The notes under the pieces: model-generated
What the model was told of the DNA's origin: nothing
The model's database searches: none
What the model saw: only the letters and a program-made list of their open reading frames with translations
Made by a program: the position numbers and the translations under genes
Shown here: positions 36,330 to 45,800 of the stretch, one piece after another
How the letters are laid out: each line of letters starts with the position of its first letter
Position numbering within the stretch: position 1 is the stretch's first letter
DNA from: Stentor roeselii
Taxonomy: Eukaryota; Ciliophora; Heterotrichea; Heterotrichida; Stentoridae
Length of the DNA: 64,000 nt
Reading direction: 5' to 3'
Assembly (NCBI GenBank): GCA_006503475.1
Contig: RSEH01000153.1
Coordinates: 51,098 to 115,097, forward strand

Positions 36330-38093
36330 TCAAAAATCCAGTTCTTTGCTTCCTTTGCTCTGCACCGGGTTCATGTCCATCTTGAAGAAATTATCATCAA
36401 AAGAAGGCATTCCCCCTGCAAAGTTGAAAGCTTTTCCAAAGTCACCGAAACCTGCATTAAAGCCCATTGGTTCTGGTTTAAGTTCCAAAGGTTTTTCAGC
36501 TTTTTTCTCCAGGTCCTCGCTGAACTTGAACTGAAAGTCTTTTTTTGCAGGTTCTTCTGAACTCGAGCTATTTTTTCGAGGTTTTTCTTTCGCAGGTTCT
36601 TTTATTTTTCCTGAGTCAAGGTCAGCGAAAACATCGTCAGTTCTGAGCTTTGCAGGGAATGCGTCGAATTTCATTGAAAAGTCAGGAAATAAGGTTGATT
36701 CGATTTTTGCTTTCACAGGTTCTGACCTGGTCTCAAGTTTCACTTCTTTGAATTCGAATTTCTCTGAAGAACGATCTGGGAAGAAACTTGATTCGGGTTT
36801 TGAAGAGAATAAATTTGCTTCGGCCTTGGAATGGTCTTCTGGCGGCTTCGGGTCGGAAATTCGGGGCTTTTCTGAATCTTTTGGCTTGATTGGGACTGGG
36901 TCTTTGAAAAAACTGTCGAATTCGAAACCGATGTCTTTTTTTGGAATTTTGAAATCGTCTTGACGATCGACTGGCTTGGCTTCGGGTTTTATTGTCGCAG
37001 GCTCTGAGGGCTTTAAAGGCTCTGAGGGCTTTAAAGGCTCTGAGGGCTTTGATGGAGCTTGGGGTTCGATTGGACGAGATTTTAGAGATTGGTTTTCTTT
37101 TTTTAGTTTTTCTAACATTTCGGACATTTCTTGGATGCTTTTTTCGAACTTTTCTTTGGATTTTGAGACTTTTTTTTTGATTTTTTCGAAGTTTTCTTGG
37201 CTGTCTTTTAGCTTTTCTTCTAGGATTTTGTTTTTTTCTTTTACGAGGTCGAGCTCGGTTAAGTCGACTTCCATGAGTTCGCAAATGCTTTTTAGCATCG
37301 ATGTTTTTTCCTTTAAAATCTTCTCTTTTTCTCTAATAAACTTCTCAGTATCAATCTTCACAGTAACAGTCGAATTTTTTTTCGGTGACTCATAATTTTC
37401 CCCTAAAGTAGGCTGCGAAATCGGTTTCGGAGCATCAACATGCGATTCCGGGTCCTTCAACCTAACTTCCTGTTTTTTAGGTTCTTCCTTCACCACTTTT
37501 TTATTGAGAACCCTATCAAGTGATCCAGGTAAAGTATCAGGTACATCAATACCAGCACGAGCCTTAGCAATAAGTTGCATAGCGACTACAAACTGATCAA
37601 TATTCATATTCCCAGAGTTCATTCCAATTAAAATCCAAATCTTTTTAAGCACCTCAGGTGTAAAATTAGTCCTCTGCAACAATTCCCTGGCTTCAGCAGC
37701 AGTTAAAAATCCTTTTTCATTACTAAGCTTTTTAAAGCCATTAACATAAACAATCTGTTCATTTTCATTCAATTCCCATTCATCAGGCATTGCAGGAATT
37801 TCAATTCCTTCAAATCTAGGCAGTCCAACTTTTTCATGAATCATTTGAAGACTGACAGGTTTCCCTTCCTGTGCCAATGCAATAAGTTTCAAAGCAATAA
37901 AAAACCTGTTCTTATCCAAAAAGTCTTCCTTATTCGGCGTCGCCAGTTCCCAGATGGTCTTTAAAGTCGGAACTGCGATGTTTGAAGTTCGAAATAAAGC
38001 CACTGCCTGTCGCCCTTCAATGCGTCCTGACCCGGCAGGGTCTGTTTTGAGGAAGATGCTGGTATAATACTTTTGTTCAAGGTTTTCAGCCAT
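36330..38093 (-). CDS. EH-domain protein, EPS15-like
   Basis: 587 residues from ATG 38093. Two EH domains lie at about 1-95 and 105-205, with LKTDPAGSGRIEGRQAV and VPDTLPGSLDRV at the edges. A coiled coil follows (about 260-350), then a Pro/Glu/Lys-rich low-complexity region with KPSEPL repeats, and a C-terminal third with DPV, FSMKFD, FKFSED and similar short acidic-hydrophobic motifs, as in EPS15 tails that bind adaptors. EPS15-like proteins assist clathrin endocytosis. The gene starts 10 bp after the stop of the EF-hand gene on the same strand. Confidence 0.85.
   Translation of the reverse strand: MAENLEQKYYTSIFLKTDPAGSGRIEGRQAVALFRTSNIAVPTLKTIWELATPNKEDFLDKNRFFIALKLIALAQEGKPVSLQMIHEKVGLPRFEGIEIPAMPDEWELNENEQIVYVNGFKKLSNEKGFLTAAEARELLQRTNFTPEVLKKIWILIGMNSGNMNIDQFVVAMQLIAKARAGIDVPDTLPGSLDRVLNKKVVKEEPKKQEVRLKDPESHVDAPKPISQPTLGENYESPKKNSTVTVKIDTEKFIREKEKILKEKTSMLKSICELMEVDLTELDLVKEKNKILEEKLKDSQENFEKIKKKVSKSKEKFEKSIQEMSEMLEKLKKENQSLKSRPIEPQAPSKPSEPLKPSEPLKPSEPATIKPEAKPVDRQDDFKIPKKDIGFEFDSFFKDPVPIKPKDSEKPRISDPKPPEDHSKAEANLFSSKPESSFFPDRSSEKFEFKEVKLETRSEPVKAKIESTLFPDFSMKFDAFPAKLRTDDVFADLDSGKIKEPAKEKPRKNSSSSEEPAKKDFQFKFSEDLEKKAEKPLELKPEPMGFNAGFGDFGKAFNFAGGMPSFDDNFFKMDMNPVQSKGSKELDF
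37001..37054 (-). repeat. Three 18-bp coding repeats (KPSEPL)
   Basis: Three tandem 18-bp units with unit sequence GCTCTGAGGGCTTTAAAG on the plus strand encode the KPSEPL repeats of the EH-domain protein; the third unit is slightly diverged. Exact DNA identity between the first two suggests a recent duplication. Confidence 0.9.
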
Positions 38094-38103
38094 TTATCAC
38101 TAA

Positions 38104-39885
38104 TTATTTACCAAGAGACGATTTCAATGAGATCTTACCTCCTAGACTTCCACATCGAGCGAATATTTTCAGGTCGTTTTCAATTTTTCCGATTAGACTT
38201 GAAAGAAAATTCAAAACTGACTGAGTTAAAAAAGACCGAAAAGTAGGGATTTTTGGGAAAAAGTGTAAAATTGATTCAAAAAAGTCTGAAGGGGTTTTAA
38301 ATGAAAAGTAAGAGTTGAGTTTAGAGAGAAGGAAAGTACTGAGGATTGGACTTTTGAAGATAGGAAGATAGCTGTTGAGAAGAGGGAGTAGTTTACTCCA
38401 GGTTTCTAAGGAAAAAGTGACTTTGGAGTCACGGCCTAGAAGTTTTAAGAAGTGGGTCTTGTGGAAGAAGGACTTGAGACTTTCACTTGTTTTTATTTGA
38501 AGTTTCAAGTTGTCGTCTGTGGGGTATGAAAGAACCTCGTCAAATGCAAGCAAAATCTTATTAAGTGGCTCAATATACTCTTCATTAGAATCTAAAATAA
38601 TCACAAGGTGAAGTTCATTTCCAATGAAAAAAGTGTTAAATGAAATACTTTTCTTAATCCTTTTACCATCAATATAATCTGAAAGAGTCGAATCCAAAAG
38701 CCTTTCAAATGTTTTCTTTAAAAACTGCTCAAAATTCTGATTTGACTTCAAAGGTCTTACCTGCATGACGACCGATACCCAGATTTCCTGACTAAAAAGT
38801 GAGAGATCTTTATTAATCCCAGCTAAAAGATGTTCCCTGAAGCTTCCTTTTCCAATTTCAACAAAAATCTCATTCTGAAAGTCAGACCCTTCTCCAATAA
38901 AAACAGAAACTTCTTTTTTCCTAGTGTTTTTATTAATCATCATCCGATTTCTCGTCATCGTCCTTAACAGCTCTTGAGTTCCAGGGTTATTAACAACTGT
39001 TTTCGCCCAATTCAAAACAGTTTCTGAGAAACAAAGAGGCCCTTGCCGTCCTTTTTTCCACCAAAAGAGAAATTCTTCAAAGGAAATTTTTCCATTACGG
39101 TTCAAGTCAATTCTACGAAGACCGTCACGGACTTCATCTTCAGTGACATCTTCTCGAATTTTCCTAACCGCAGCGCATAAATCATTAAATCCAAGAAGTC
39201 CAGTTCGACTTGTGTCAATTTTATGAAAGAGCTCTTTGACCATAGTCACTAGTTTCAAGTCCTCAGCGTAAATTTTCTGAGTGAGTTGTTTTAAATTTTT
39301 CACAACTTTGAAGCCAAAAGCATTTGAAAGCTCTTCTAAGTCTTTACTAGCAAATGAAAAGAAAGCGACTTGAATCCAGACGTGTTTGTAAAGTTGATTC
39401 ACTCGGTAGACTTCTTTGAAATCATCTTTTTTCTCAATGAGGTAAACGACACAGTCAGTGATAATAGGCGCTTTAGAAGTGTGGACTAGAAAATGCACGT
39501 TGATACCAGAAGGTTCGATATTTTCACAGAAGTCTCTATCAGGAAATAGTTCTCTTAAAAGTGTCCTGTTTTTAGTCCATACAAATATTTTGTACTCTTT
39601 TTGAAGCAGGTTTTCGAGGTGGTCGTTTGTGTTCATTATGATTGTTTGGAATTCTTTACTTGCAGATACACCTTCCAATGACTTTAAAGACCTTTCTGAG
39701 TGTCTCTCTGGGTCAGAATCACCTGAGTTGGAGTACTCGATGAGACTTTGCATGTTCGGGTTGTTTGAAAATGACAGGTTTGCTGCTTGGCTGTTTGTTA
39801 GAGATACACTTTTGAGGAAACCTGATTCTAGACTTGTCATTGACGGCATTAGAGCTTTGCGGGAATTGCAAGGACCACAACCCAT
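38104..39885 (-). CDS. EF-hand protein with N-terminal lipidation motif
   Basis: 593 residues from ATG 39885. The N-terminus MGCGPCNS suggests myristoylation and palmitoylation. A pair of EF hands lies near residues 218-275: KIDTSRTGLLGFND (degenerate loop) and DLNRNGKISFEE (canonical). The rest contains beta-rich and helical segments without a family motif I know; FHKIDTSRT and WWKKGRQGPL are distinctive. It is probably a Ca2+-sensing membrane-attached protein. Its start is only 5 bp after the stop of the upstream gene on the same strand, and its stop is 10 bp before the EH gene start. Confidence 0.75.
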   Translation of the reverse strand: MGCGPCNSRKALMPSMTSLESGFLKSVSLTNSQAANLSFSNNPNMQSLIEYSNSGDSDPERHSERSLKSLEGVSASKEFQTIIMNTNDHLENLLQKEYKIFVWTKNRTLLRELFPDRDFCENIEPSGINVHFLVHTSKAPIITDCVVYLIEKKDDFKEVYRVNQLYKHVWIQVAFFSFASKDLEELSNAFGFKVVKNLKQLTQKIYAEDLKLVTMVKELFHKIDTSRTGLLGFNDLCAAVRKIREDVTEDEVRDGLRRIDLNRNGKISFEEFLFWWKKGRQGPLCFSETVLNWAKTVVNNPGTQELLRTMTRNRMMINKNTRKKEVSVFIGEGSDFQNEIFVEIGKGSFREHLLAGINKDLSLFSQEIWVSVVMQVRPLKSNQNFEQFLKKTFERLLDSTLSDYIDGKRIKKSISFNTFFIGNELHLVIILDSNEEYIEPLNKILLAFDEVLSYPTDDNLKLQIKTSESLKSFFHKTHFLKLLGRDSKVTFSLETWSKLLPLLNSYLPIFKSPILSTFLLSKLNSYFSFKTPSDFFESILHFFPKIPTFRSFLTQSVLNFLSSLIGKIENDLKIFARCGSLGGKISLKSSLGK

Positions 39886-39890
39886 GAATA

Positions 39891-40718
39891 TTATTTATGG
39901 ACAATTAGGGATGTTTCTAAAAATACGAGGTCCTTGTGGATCTTTTTCAAGTAGTTTTGACCGTCGTAGATGAACTTTGGGTGACTTGGACTTAACTTTT
40001 TCCAGTGTTTGATCTGACGGATTACGGAAAATGTGGCTTCCATGAATTCAGCTTGTAGGGATTGTTTGTTGCAGGTTGAGTCGGTTACAAGTCTCATCAT
40101 CAACCTTTCTCGTTCATGAATTTTTTTCAAAAGTCTAATCGTAAACATCCTAACCTCCAAAAAGCTTTTACAAATCGCTAAAAGTTGTCTATCAGGTAAC
40201 AAATCAGACAAAGCAAAAGGTACCTGAAGTTCAAACCCAAGTACTTTCGCCGTACTTTTCAAAATACTTCTAGGAATCTGTCCAACAAGAGGTTCTTTCA
40301 TATGTTTAACCTGATATTCAGTAAGCAAAGAAGAGTCTCTTTCAGAGTTAAACTCGAGATTTTCATTCAAAACCTTTGTCTCAAGAGGCGAAGTCTTCCA
40401 GTCTACTCTGAAAGAACCAGGACCTGAAGTCTTTTTTCTTGGACTCAGGATGTTCAAAGGGCTTTGCTTTAATCTTGGAGAAAATTGAGACTTTCCTCCT
40501 CGGGTTGAATGAAGAATCCCTGCACTTATCAACGTCTTTGGTCGAGCCTTGAATCCGAAGGAATGAGCTGTTGAAGGAGTTTTTAAGGAATGGAATTTAT
40601 CGTTGGTCGACCGGTGACGTGGCTTTTGGTGAGATTTGCTGAGAAGGGGAAGTCTTGGATTTGGGTTTTGGGAAATCGCGTCGAAGCTTATTTTGAAAAT
40701 GTTGACATCTTCTACCAT
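39891..40718 (-). CDS. Unrecognised basic protein with helical C-terminus
   Basis: 275 residues from ATG 40718. The first 120 are basic and disordered-looking (RLPLLSKSHQKPRHRS, SPLNILSPRKKTSGPGSFR). The SGPGSF stretch recalls SHIPPO-type GPGxY motifs, but only once. Residues about 125-275 are helical (LTEYQVKHMKEPLVGQIPRSILK, LLAICKSFLEVRMFTIRLLKKIHERERLMM). No known family is recognised. It is the first of three same-strand genes separated by 5 and 10 bp. Confidence 0.7.
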   Translation of the reverse strand: MVEDVNIFKISFDAISQNPNPRLPLLSKSHQKPRHRSTNDKFHSLKTPSTAHSFGFKARPKTLISAGILHSTRGGKSQFSPRLKQSPLNILSPRKKTSGPGSFRVDWKTSPLETKVLNENLEFNSERDSSLLTEYQVKHMKEPLVGQIPRSILKSTAKVLGFELQVPFALSDLLPDRQLLAICKSFLEVRMFTIRLLKKIHERERLMMRLVTDSTCNKQSLQAEFMEATFSVIRQIKHWKKLSPSHPKFIYDGQNYLKKIHKDLVFLETSLIVHK

Positions 40719-40902
40719 TTGGTTTATTGTTTAAGTAAGGAAGTGAAGTTTGATTGATTTTAAAGAGTTTTAGGTTATTGGTTTAAGAAAATTTAGAGGT
40801 TTAGGATTCACAATTTTTAACCTACCAAAATATTCCCTGAAATCCAAGCCCAGAAACAAAAAAACAACATAAATAAAAATCTTAAATCTAAAGGCGGTAT
40901 AA

Positions 40903-42285
40903 ATGTCAGACCCATCAAAAGTAAACCCACTCTCATTCCTTCCAAGACTAAAAAACAAAAAAATCACAGATTCTTTACCAATCAAAAAGCAAGTATCATC
41001 AGAAAAACTCCTAGAAAAAGACTATAACAAGCCAATCGAGATGGATCTAAGCGAGACTCCTTGCAACTCATTAATATCCAGTGATACCATTCTTCATTCT
41101 TTCAAAGACCAATCAACAATATTCCCAAATCAACTGCCAATATCCAAGCCTCTTAGCAACTCTTTACTTTCAGAGCAACACAAAGAAAACATTCAAAATT
41201 TTCAACAATATTCGCGCCGTCCAATCCAGGACCTGTTCTGCGAATTCAACATGCCTTGTCCTGCAAACTTTAAAGGGAACTGTGAGACTCGCGCAGCACT
41301 TTCAAGCCTTTTAAGCCTTTCAGGACCTTTAGGACCACTGGAATCATTACCAGTCCTCACCCCTGTCAGAGAAGAGGCTGAAAGCAATCAGAGCTCAGGC
41401 CAAAACAACTACAAAAGACCTGATCCTTCAAGAATTGCACAAAACGAGACTTTTTCTTGTGTCGGGACAGAAGGAATATATGAAACTAAAGAAAAAAAAG
41501 AAGAATATACACTTTTTGGAGAAAAAACAAGAAAAAATAATGAAATTTTTTATGAATCGTTTAATTCACAGGAAGAAATGAAAGTTTTCAGGAAAAGACT
41601 TGAAGAAGAACGGAAAGATTTAATGACCTGGCAAAAAAGAGCGAATAAAATGAAGAATCTTGTTAATGTTGTGAAAGAACGGCTGAAATTCTGGAGTCGA
41701 CTTGAAAATCAAAGTGGTTTAATTGACGAGTTTATAAAAAACTGCAAAGAACTACCGAGTTCAATTGATTTTAAAGAAAGTTCTTATAGATTTCATGAAA
41801 GGTGGAAAAAAACTATCACTGAAACTATCAACGGTGTAAATATTGATTACTTCTGTCACAAGTCTTCATTTGCATTAGACCCGATCCTTGGAAAACTCGT
41901 TGTCGGGATTTTTTTCAGTACTTCAGGCGAGCCTCATATAAATTTAATACTTTCCTGTTCTTTTTCCAACTCTTTAGTAGATTTTATTTGGAGAAGTTCC
42001 TTAAATTACCTATCAAGTATTGCATCATTAGAAACAACAGAAAAAATCTTAGAAAAAATCAGTACATCTTGGGTGAAATTCGTAGTTTTCTCCAGTCGTT
42101 TTGATTTTTTAAATGAAACATATGAGATGCACCCTGTAAAAATAAAAGATCGCTGCATTTTTTTAAAAGAAAGTCTTTCTTCAGAAGACCGTGAATATCA
42201 TTTAACGTTTTACGCAATTTACGACGGGGTAGACATTTTCGAAGACTACAAACTTTGGTTAAAAAATAATTCTAACTGTAATTAA
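40903..42285 (+). CDS. Unrecognised protein with coiled coil and C-terminal globular domain
   Basis: 460 residues starting after GGTATAA. Residues 1-200 are low complexity and Ser/Pro-rich. Residues about 215-275 form a charged coiled coil (KVFRKRLEEERKDLMTWQKR). The C-terminal 180 residues fold into a compact alpha/beta domain (IDYFCHKSSFALDPILGKLVVGIFFS, WVKFVVFSSRFDF, REYHLTFYAIYDGVDIF). This order (disordered tail, coiled coil, RWD-like domain) recalls kinetochore proteins of the KNL1/Spc type, but I see no diagnostic motif. Family unknown. Confidence 0.7.
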   Translation: MSDPSKVNPLSFLPRLKNKKITDSLPIKKQVSSEKLLEKDYNKPIEMDLSETPCNSLISSDTILHSFKDQSTIFPNQLPISKPLSNSLLSEQHKENIQNFQQYSRRPIQDLFCEFNMPCPANFKGNCETRAALSSLLSLSGPLGPLESLPVLTPVREEAESNQSSGQNNYKRPDPSRIAQNETFSCVGTEGIYETKEKKEEYTLFGEKTRKNNEIFYESFNSQEEMKVFRKRLEEERKDLMTWQKRANKMKNLVNVVKERLKFWSRLENQSGLIDEFIKNCKELPSSIDFKESSYRFHERWKKTITETINGVNIDYFCHKSSFALDPILGKLVVGIFFSTSGEPHINLILSCSFSNSLVDFIWRSSLNYLSSIASLETTEKILEKISTSWVKFVVFSSRFDFLNETYEMHPVKIKDRCIFLKESLSSEDREYHLTFYAIYDGVDIFEDYKLWLKNNSNCN

Positions 42286-42299
42286 CAAATTATCTTCAC

Positions 42300-42839
42300 T
42301 TAACTCACAGCACTCATTTCTTGTAGTAACCATTCAAAACCTTCTGATGCTCCTTCTCCAGTTATCAGGCTTGTTAATACAACTTCATGTTTACAAGGAC
42401 TAGAAATTTCTAAAAAGTTGAGGAAATTACTTTTATTCCAAGGAGTCAAGTCCACTTTATTCCCAAGAACCAGAAAAGGAAGGTCTTTCAACAAAACATC
42501 TCCCATCAAGTCCTTCAAAGCAGTCCTGGCCTGTTCTAAAGTGCTTCCATCGCTTAAATCAAAAATAAAAATAACACCCTGACTTCCTTCAAAGTGATGT
42601 CTCCAGAAGAACCTGCTTTGTTCATCGCCTTTCAAGTCATAAAATGCGACTGTTAGTTTTGAGACTTTGAACTTATAACAACCGATTTCAGGTAAAGGTT
42701 TTGCGGCTCTTGGGTATTTTCCGACTAGCAAAGAAGTCAGAGTTGATTTTCCTGAACCTTTCAGCCCCAGACAGATGATTCTTCTGTTGTTTTTGCCGAA
42801 CCATCTGGAGTGATTGAGTTTGCTGGTGGTTTTACCCAT
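42300..42839 (-). CDS. Arf-like small GTPase with altered switch residues
   Basis: 179 residues from ATG 42839. It has the Arf-family layout: MGKTTS N-terminus (possible myristoylation), P-loop GLKGSGKST (25-33), YDLKGDEQ at switch II, and LGNKVDL. Compared with Arf, the switch I Thr (P-T-I-G-F) is Glu, and the W-D-V-G-G-Q element is Y-D-L-K-G-D, so the catalytic Gln and one Gly are lost. GTP binding is likely, hydrolysis by the usual mechanism is not. The CDS starts 7 bp after the stop of the CD36-like gene on the same strand. Confidence 0.85.
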   Translation of the reverse strand: MGKTTSKLNHSRWFGKNNRRIICLGLKGSGKSTLTSLLVGKYPRAAKPLPEIGCYKFKVSKLTVAFYDLKGDEQSRFFWRHHFEGSQGVIFIFDLSDGSTLEQARTALKDLMGDVLLKDLPFLVLGNKVDLTPWNKSNFLNFLEISSPCKHEVVLTSLITGEGASEGFEWLLQEMSAVS

Positions 42840-42846
42840 TTATAAG
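42840..42846 (-). promoter_or_regulatory. 7-bp gap with TTATAA between tandem genes
   Basis: TAG of the CD36-like gene is followed by CTTATAA and then the ATG of the Arf-like gene. The TTATAA element directly touches the start codon. Confidence 0.45.
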
Positions 42847-45800
42847 CTACTTAATCATTAAGGACTGTCCGTGCTCGCTTTCACTGTCGATCTTGGCCTT
42901 GCGATGACGTCTCCAGATGTATACTGCCAGAAGGATTACGAAAATACCAGCTAAGACGTAGCCTACGATTTGAGCTACTAAGATCACTGTCAACACCACA
43001 TGAATAACCCCAAAATACTTATCACAAATATGCTGACTTAAAATTTCATATCTCTGCAAGAAAAACATAGGCATATAAGTATTAAACCCATACTCTTTCA
43101 AGTTATAAAGTCCAAGTTTAGGATAAAGCATATCAGGTTTCAACTCCGCATTATACTGAAGTTGTTCCATCGCTTTTAAAGCAGTTCCAGTATATTTCTC
43201 AATATCAAAAGAAGACTCATATTTATCCGGTTCGACCTGTGAAGGATCCGTATAATTAATAAGTTTTCTTAAAGTTTTATCCCCATCCAAATAATAAGGC
43301 TTTGATCCAAACAACGGAGCAGTCAATACAGAAGTTTGATTGACAAGACCATTCGGTGCAAATGCATAATACTTCAAATTTTTCGGGTTTTTTGTAACAT
43401 TCTGCAAGTCATCAGGGTCAATAATAAACCTAAGACATTCAAAGTTTCTTTTAGTAGTTTTTTTATCATAAATTCCATTAAAGATAACTCCTGAGATATC
43501 CAAGAAGAACTTCAAATGAGAATGTTTGGTTATATAAGGTTTGAAGCCCCATGCATCAGTCCCATCGATTGGAATTTCGACAGGCCAGGGGTTGTAATTG
43601 ACATAAGAAATATTAGGACCTTTTGGAGACTCTCCCAAGTAAGCCTGAGTGAGAAGGTTGATGTAAGGTTTGCCTCCATAAAGTCGATATCTTCTAACGT
43701 CTTTTGAATGCTGCTCGCCGGTGTCCATTCCGTCACGCATACTTTCACTGACGTGTTTGAAATAGTCCTGAGTCATGTTCTGACCGAGACTCGTCGAGTT
43801 CAAGTTAGTTGCCGGGTTGCCTCCAAGAAGAGGACTTAGATTTTTTGACTGGATCAGCAGGGGCTCGTTGTAATCTGCCCAAAGAATCTGGTTCACTGTC
43901 TTGGTTTTAATCAGTCCTCCAAGAGCGTAAAGGTCGATCATGTACCTTAAATAGTCAATCATTACTCCAGGCATATCGATTTGCAATAGTTTCATCTGGC
44001 CTTCGTAGTCCCTTTCATATTCAAATAAGAAGAAATTTTGGTGAACTACTGAGTTTAAAAGACCTTCGAAACTTAAAAGCAGGTCAATTTGATCTAAGGT
44101 TAAATTCGCTGAGTCTTCTAAGTTCTTCGCAGAGATAAAGGCGAAATACTCAGGAGTACCTGTGTATCCCATTGACAAGTACTGGTAATTCGTGATACTT
44201 GTTGAGTTTTTTATGAATATTTCTTGGAAAATACTTGGTAAGTTCATTGTTATCATGCTTTGTCCCCATTGCATCTTCGCCATGTACATCGGGTCACATC
44301 TCAGTCCGATATTAGGACAATTGAAGTTGATCTTCAGTTCCTTATCATATTTCGCAAAGGTGTTAGTCAAGTTGTTATTTGTTTTGAAAAGTTGAATCAT
44401 TTCTGACTGGTTCAAATTTGATAACTTCATGAATTCTACCCAAGATGTAGAGTTCACATCGTACCAGTAAGCTTTTATCCAATAAGAGATCCCGTTGCTT
44501 GAAGGTGACCATTCAAGTTCTAATGATGAGCAAATAGAAGCGCTTTCTGGAGAAAGGATCTCTGAGACTGTTTTTCCACATTCAAATTTATCTTCAAAGC
44601 TTCTTTTTAAGTTATAGATACTCGAGATTGCTATGGGTAAGGTCTCTGACATGCCGACTAACAGGCTGTATAGTGTCTGGCTTCCTAGAGTTCCAAGAGA
44701 AATTTCTTGGGTCATTCCACGATTATCGATGTTGTAAACCTCAGGATCGAACCTTCCTTGAAGTGCAGTGTAATCAATTAAAGCATTGATATAGTCCCAA
44801 AGAATCCTGGCCTTTGTTTCTGTTCCCAAGTTCAACATCTCTGAAATCAAATCAAACCTTCCTTTATACGCCCATTCAAAAAAACTATTAATTTTTCCGA
44901 CATCTAGCAAAGTAAACTTGCTGTAAGCAGGGAAGTTGTTTTTCCTGTTATAATAAAATAACGAGTTATAATCATCAATAGTGAAATTACAGGATCCATA
45001 TTTGTTTCGAATAGAAGTGCTGTTGAAAAAGTAATAAAGCTCAGGGTACCCTGGAGTTGTATCATTCGCGCCTGCAACTGAAATAGAAGGATTCGCCATA
45101 AAAGGCGGGAACAATGTGACTCCAGAAGAAGTCCATTGAAGACCTGCCAAAAAAATAGGGTCACAAGTCAAAGGCGCATGTGGATTATCAGGACATTCGT
45201 AATTATTATAAAACAAAATCGTTGTCAAATCATAAGAATCCTTGAAATGTCCTGTAAAAATCGACATCAGTTCCAAGTCCGTTAATCCAAAATAACTCCA
45301 AAGGACATAAATCGTTCCAGAAATCGGATGAGTCAATGTAAAAGTATCATTTTTCAAGTTCTCCATCAAAGCTTGCACCCAGATAGGATTACTGGTATTT
45401 CTACCCATTCCATAATACTTGTCATTCCAGATGCTCGAGGCTCTTTCTTGCGAAATCCCAGCTGGTTCAAAGATAAACGCATAAGCCGCTCGATACCCTC
45501 CAAGCAATGGAAGGATCAACTGACTATAACCCGTTGTCAACAGAGAAGTTTCAAGTCCATTCACTATCTGAAAAAGGCCAGAAAGTGCAATTTGTTCTCT
45601 AGTTAAATGTTTTAATTGAAACCAGGCCCCAAAGGCTCCAAGACTTAATTGCGTGATTTGGTCTTCTGCGGAAACACTTGAAGGCCATTTAGTGTTACTT
45701 GTCTTTTTCGTATATCGAAGAAGGTGGAACCTGACAAGTTTTTTGCCGTTTTTTTTTTCCCAGTGGGTCTTTTTGAAGTAGTCGTATTCTTGGTAGACGT

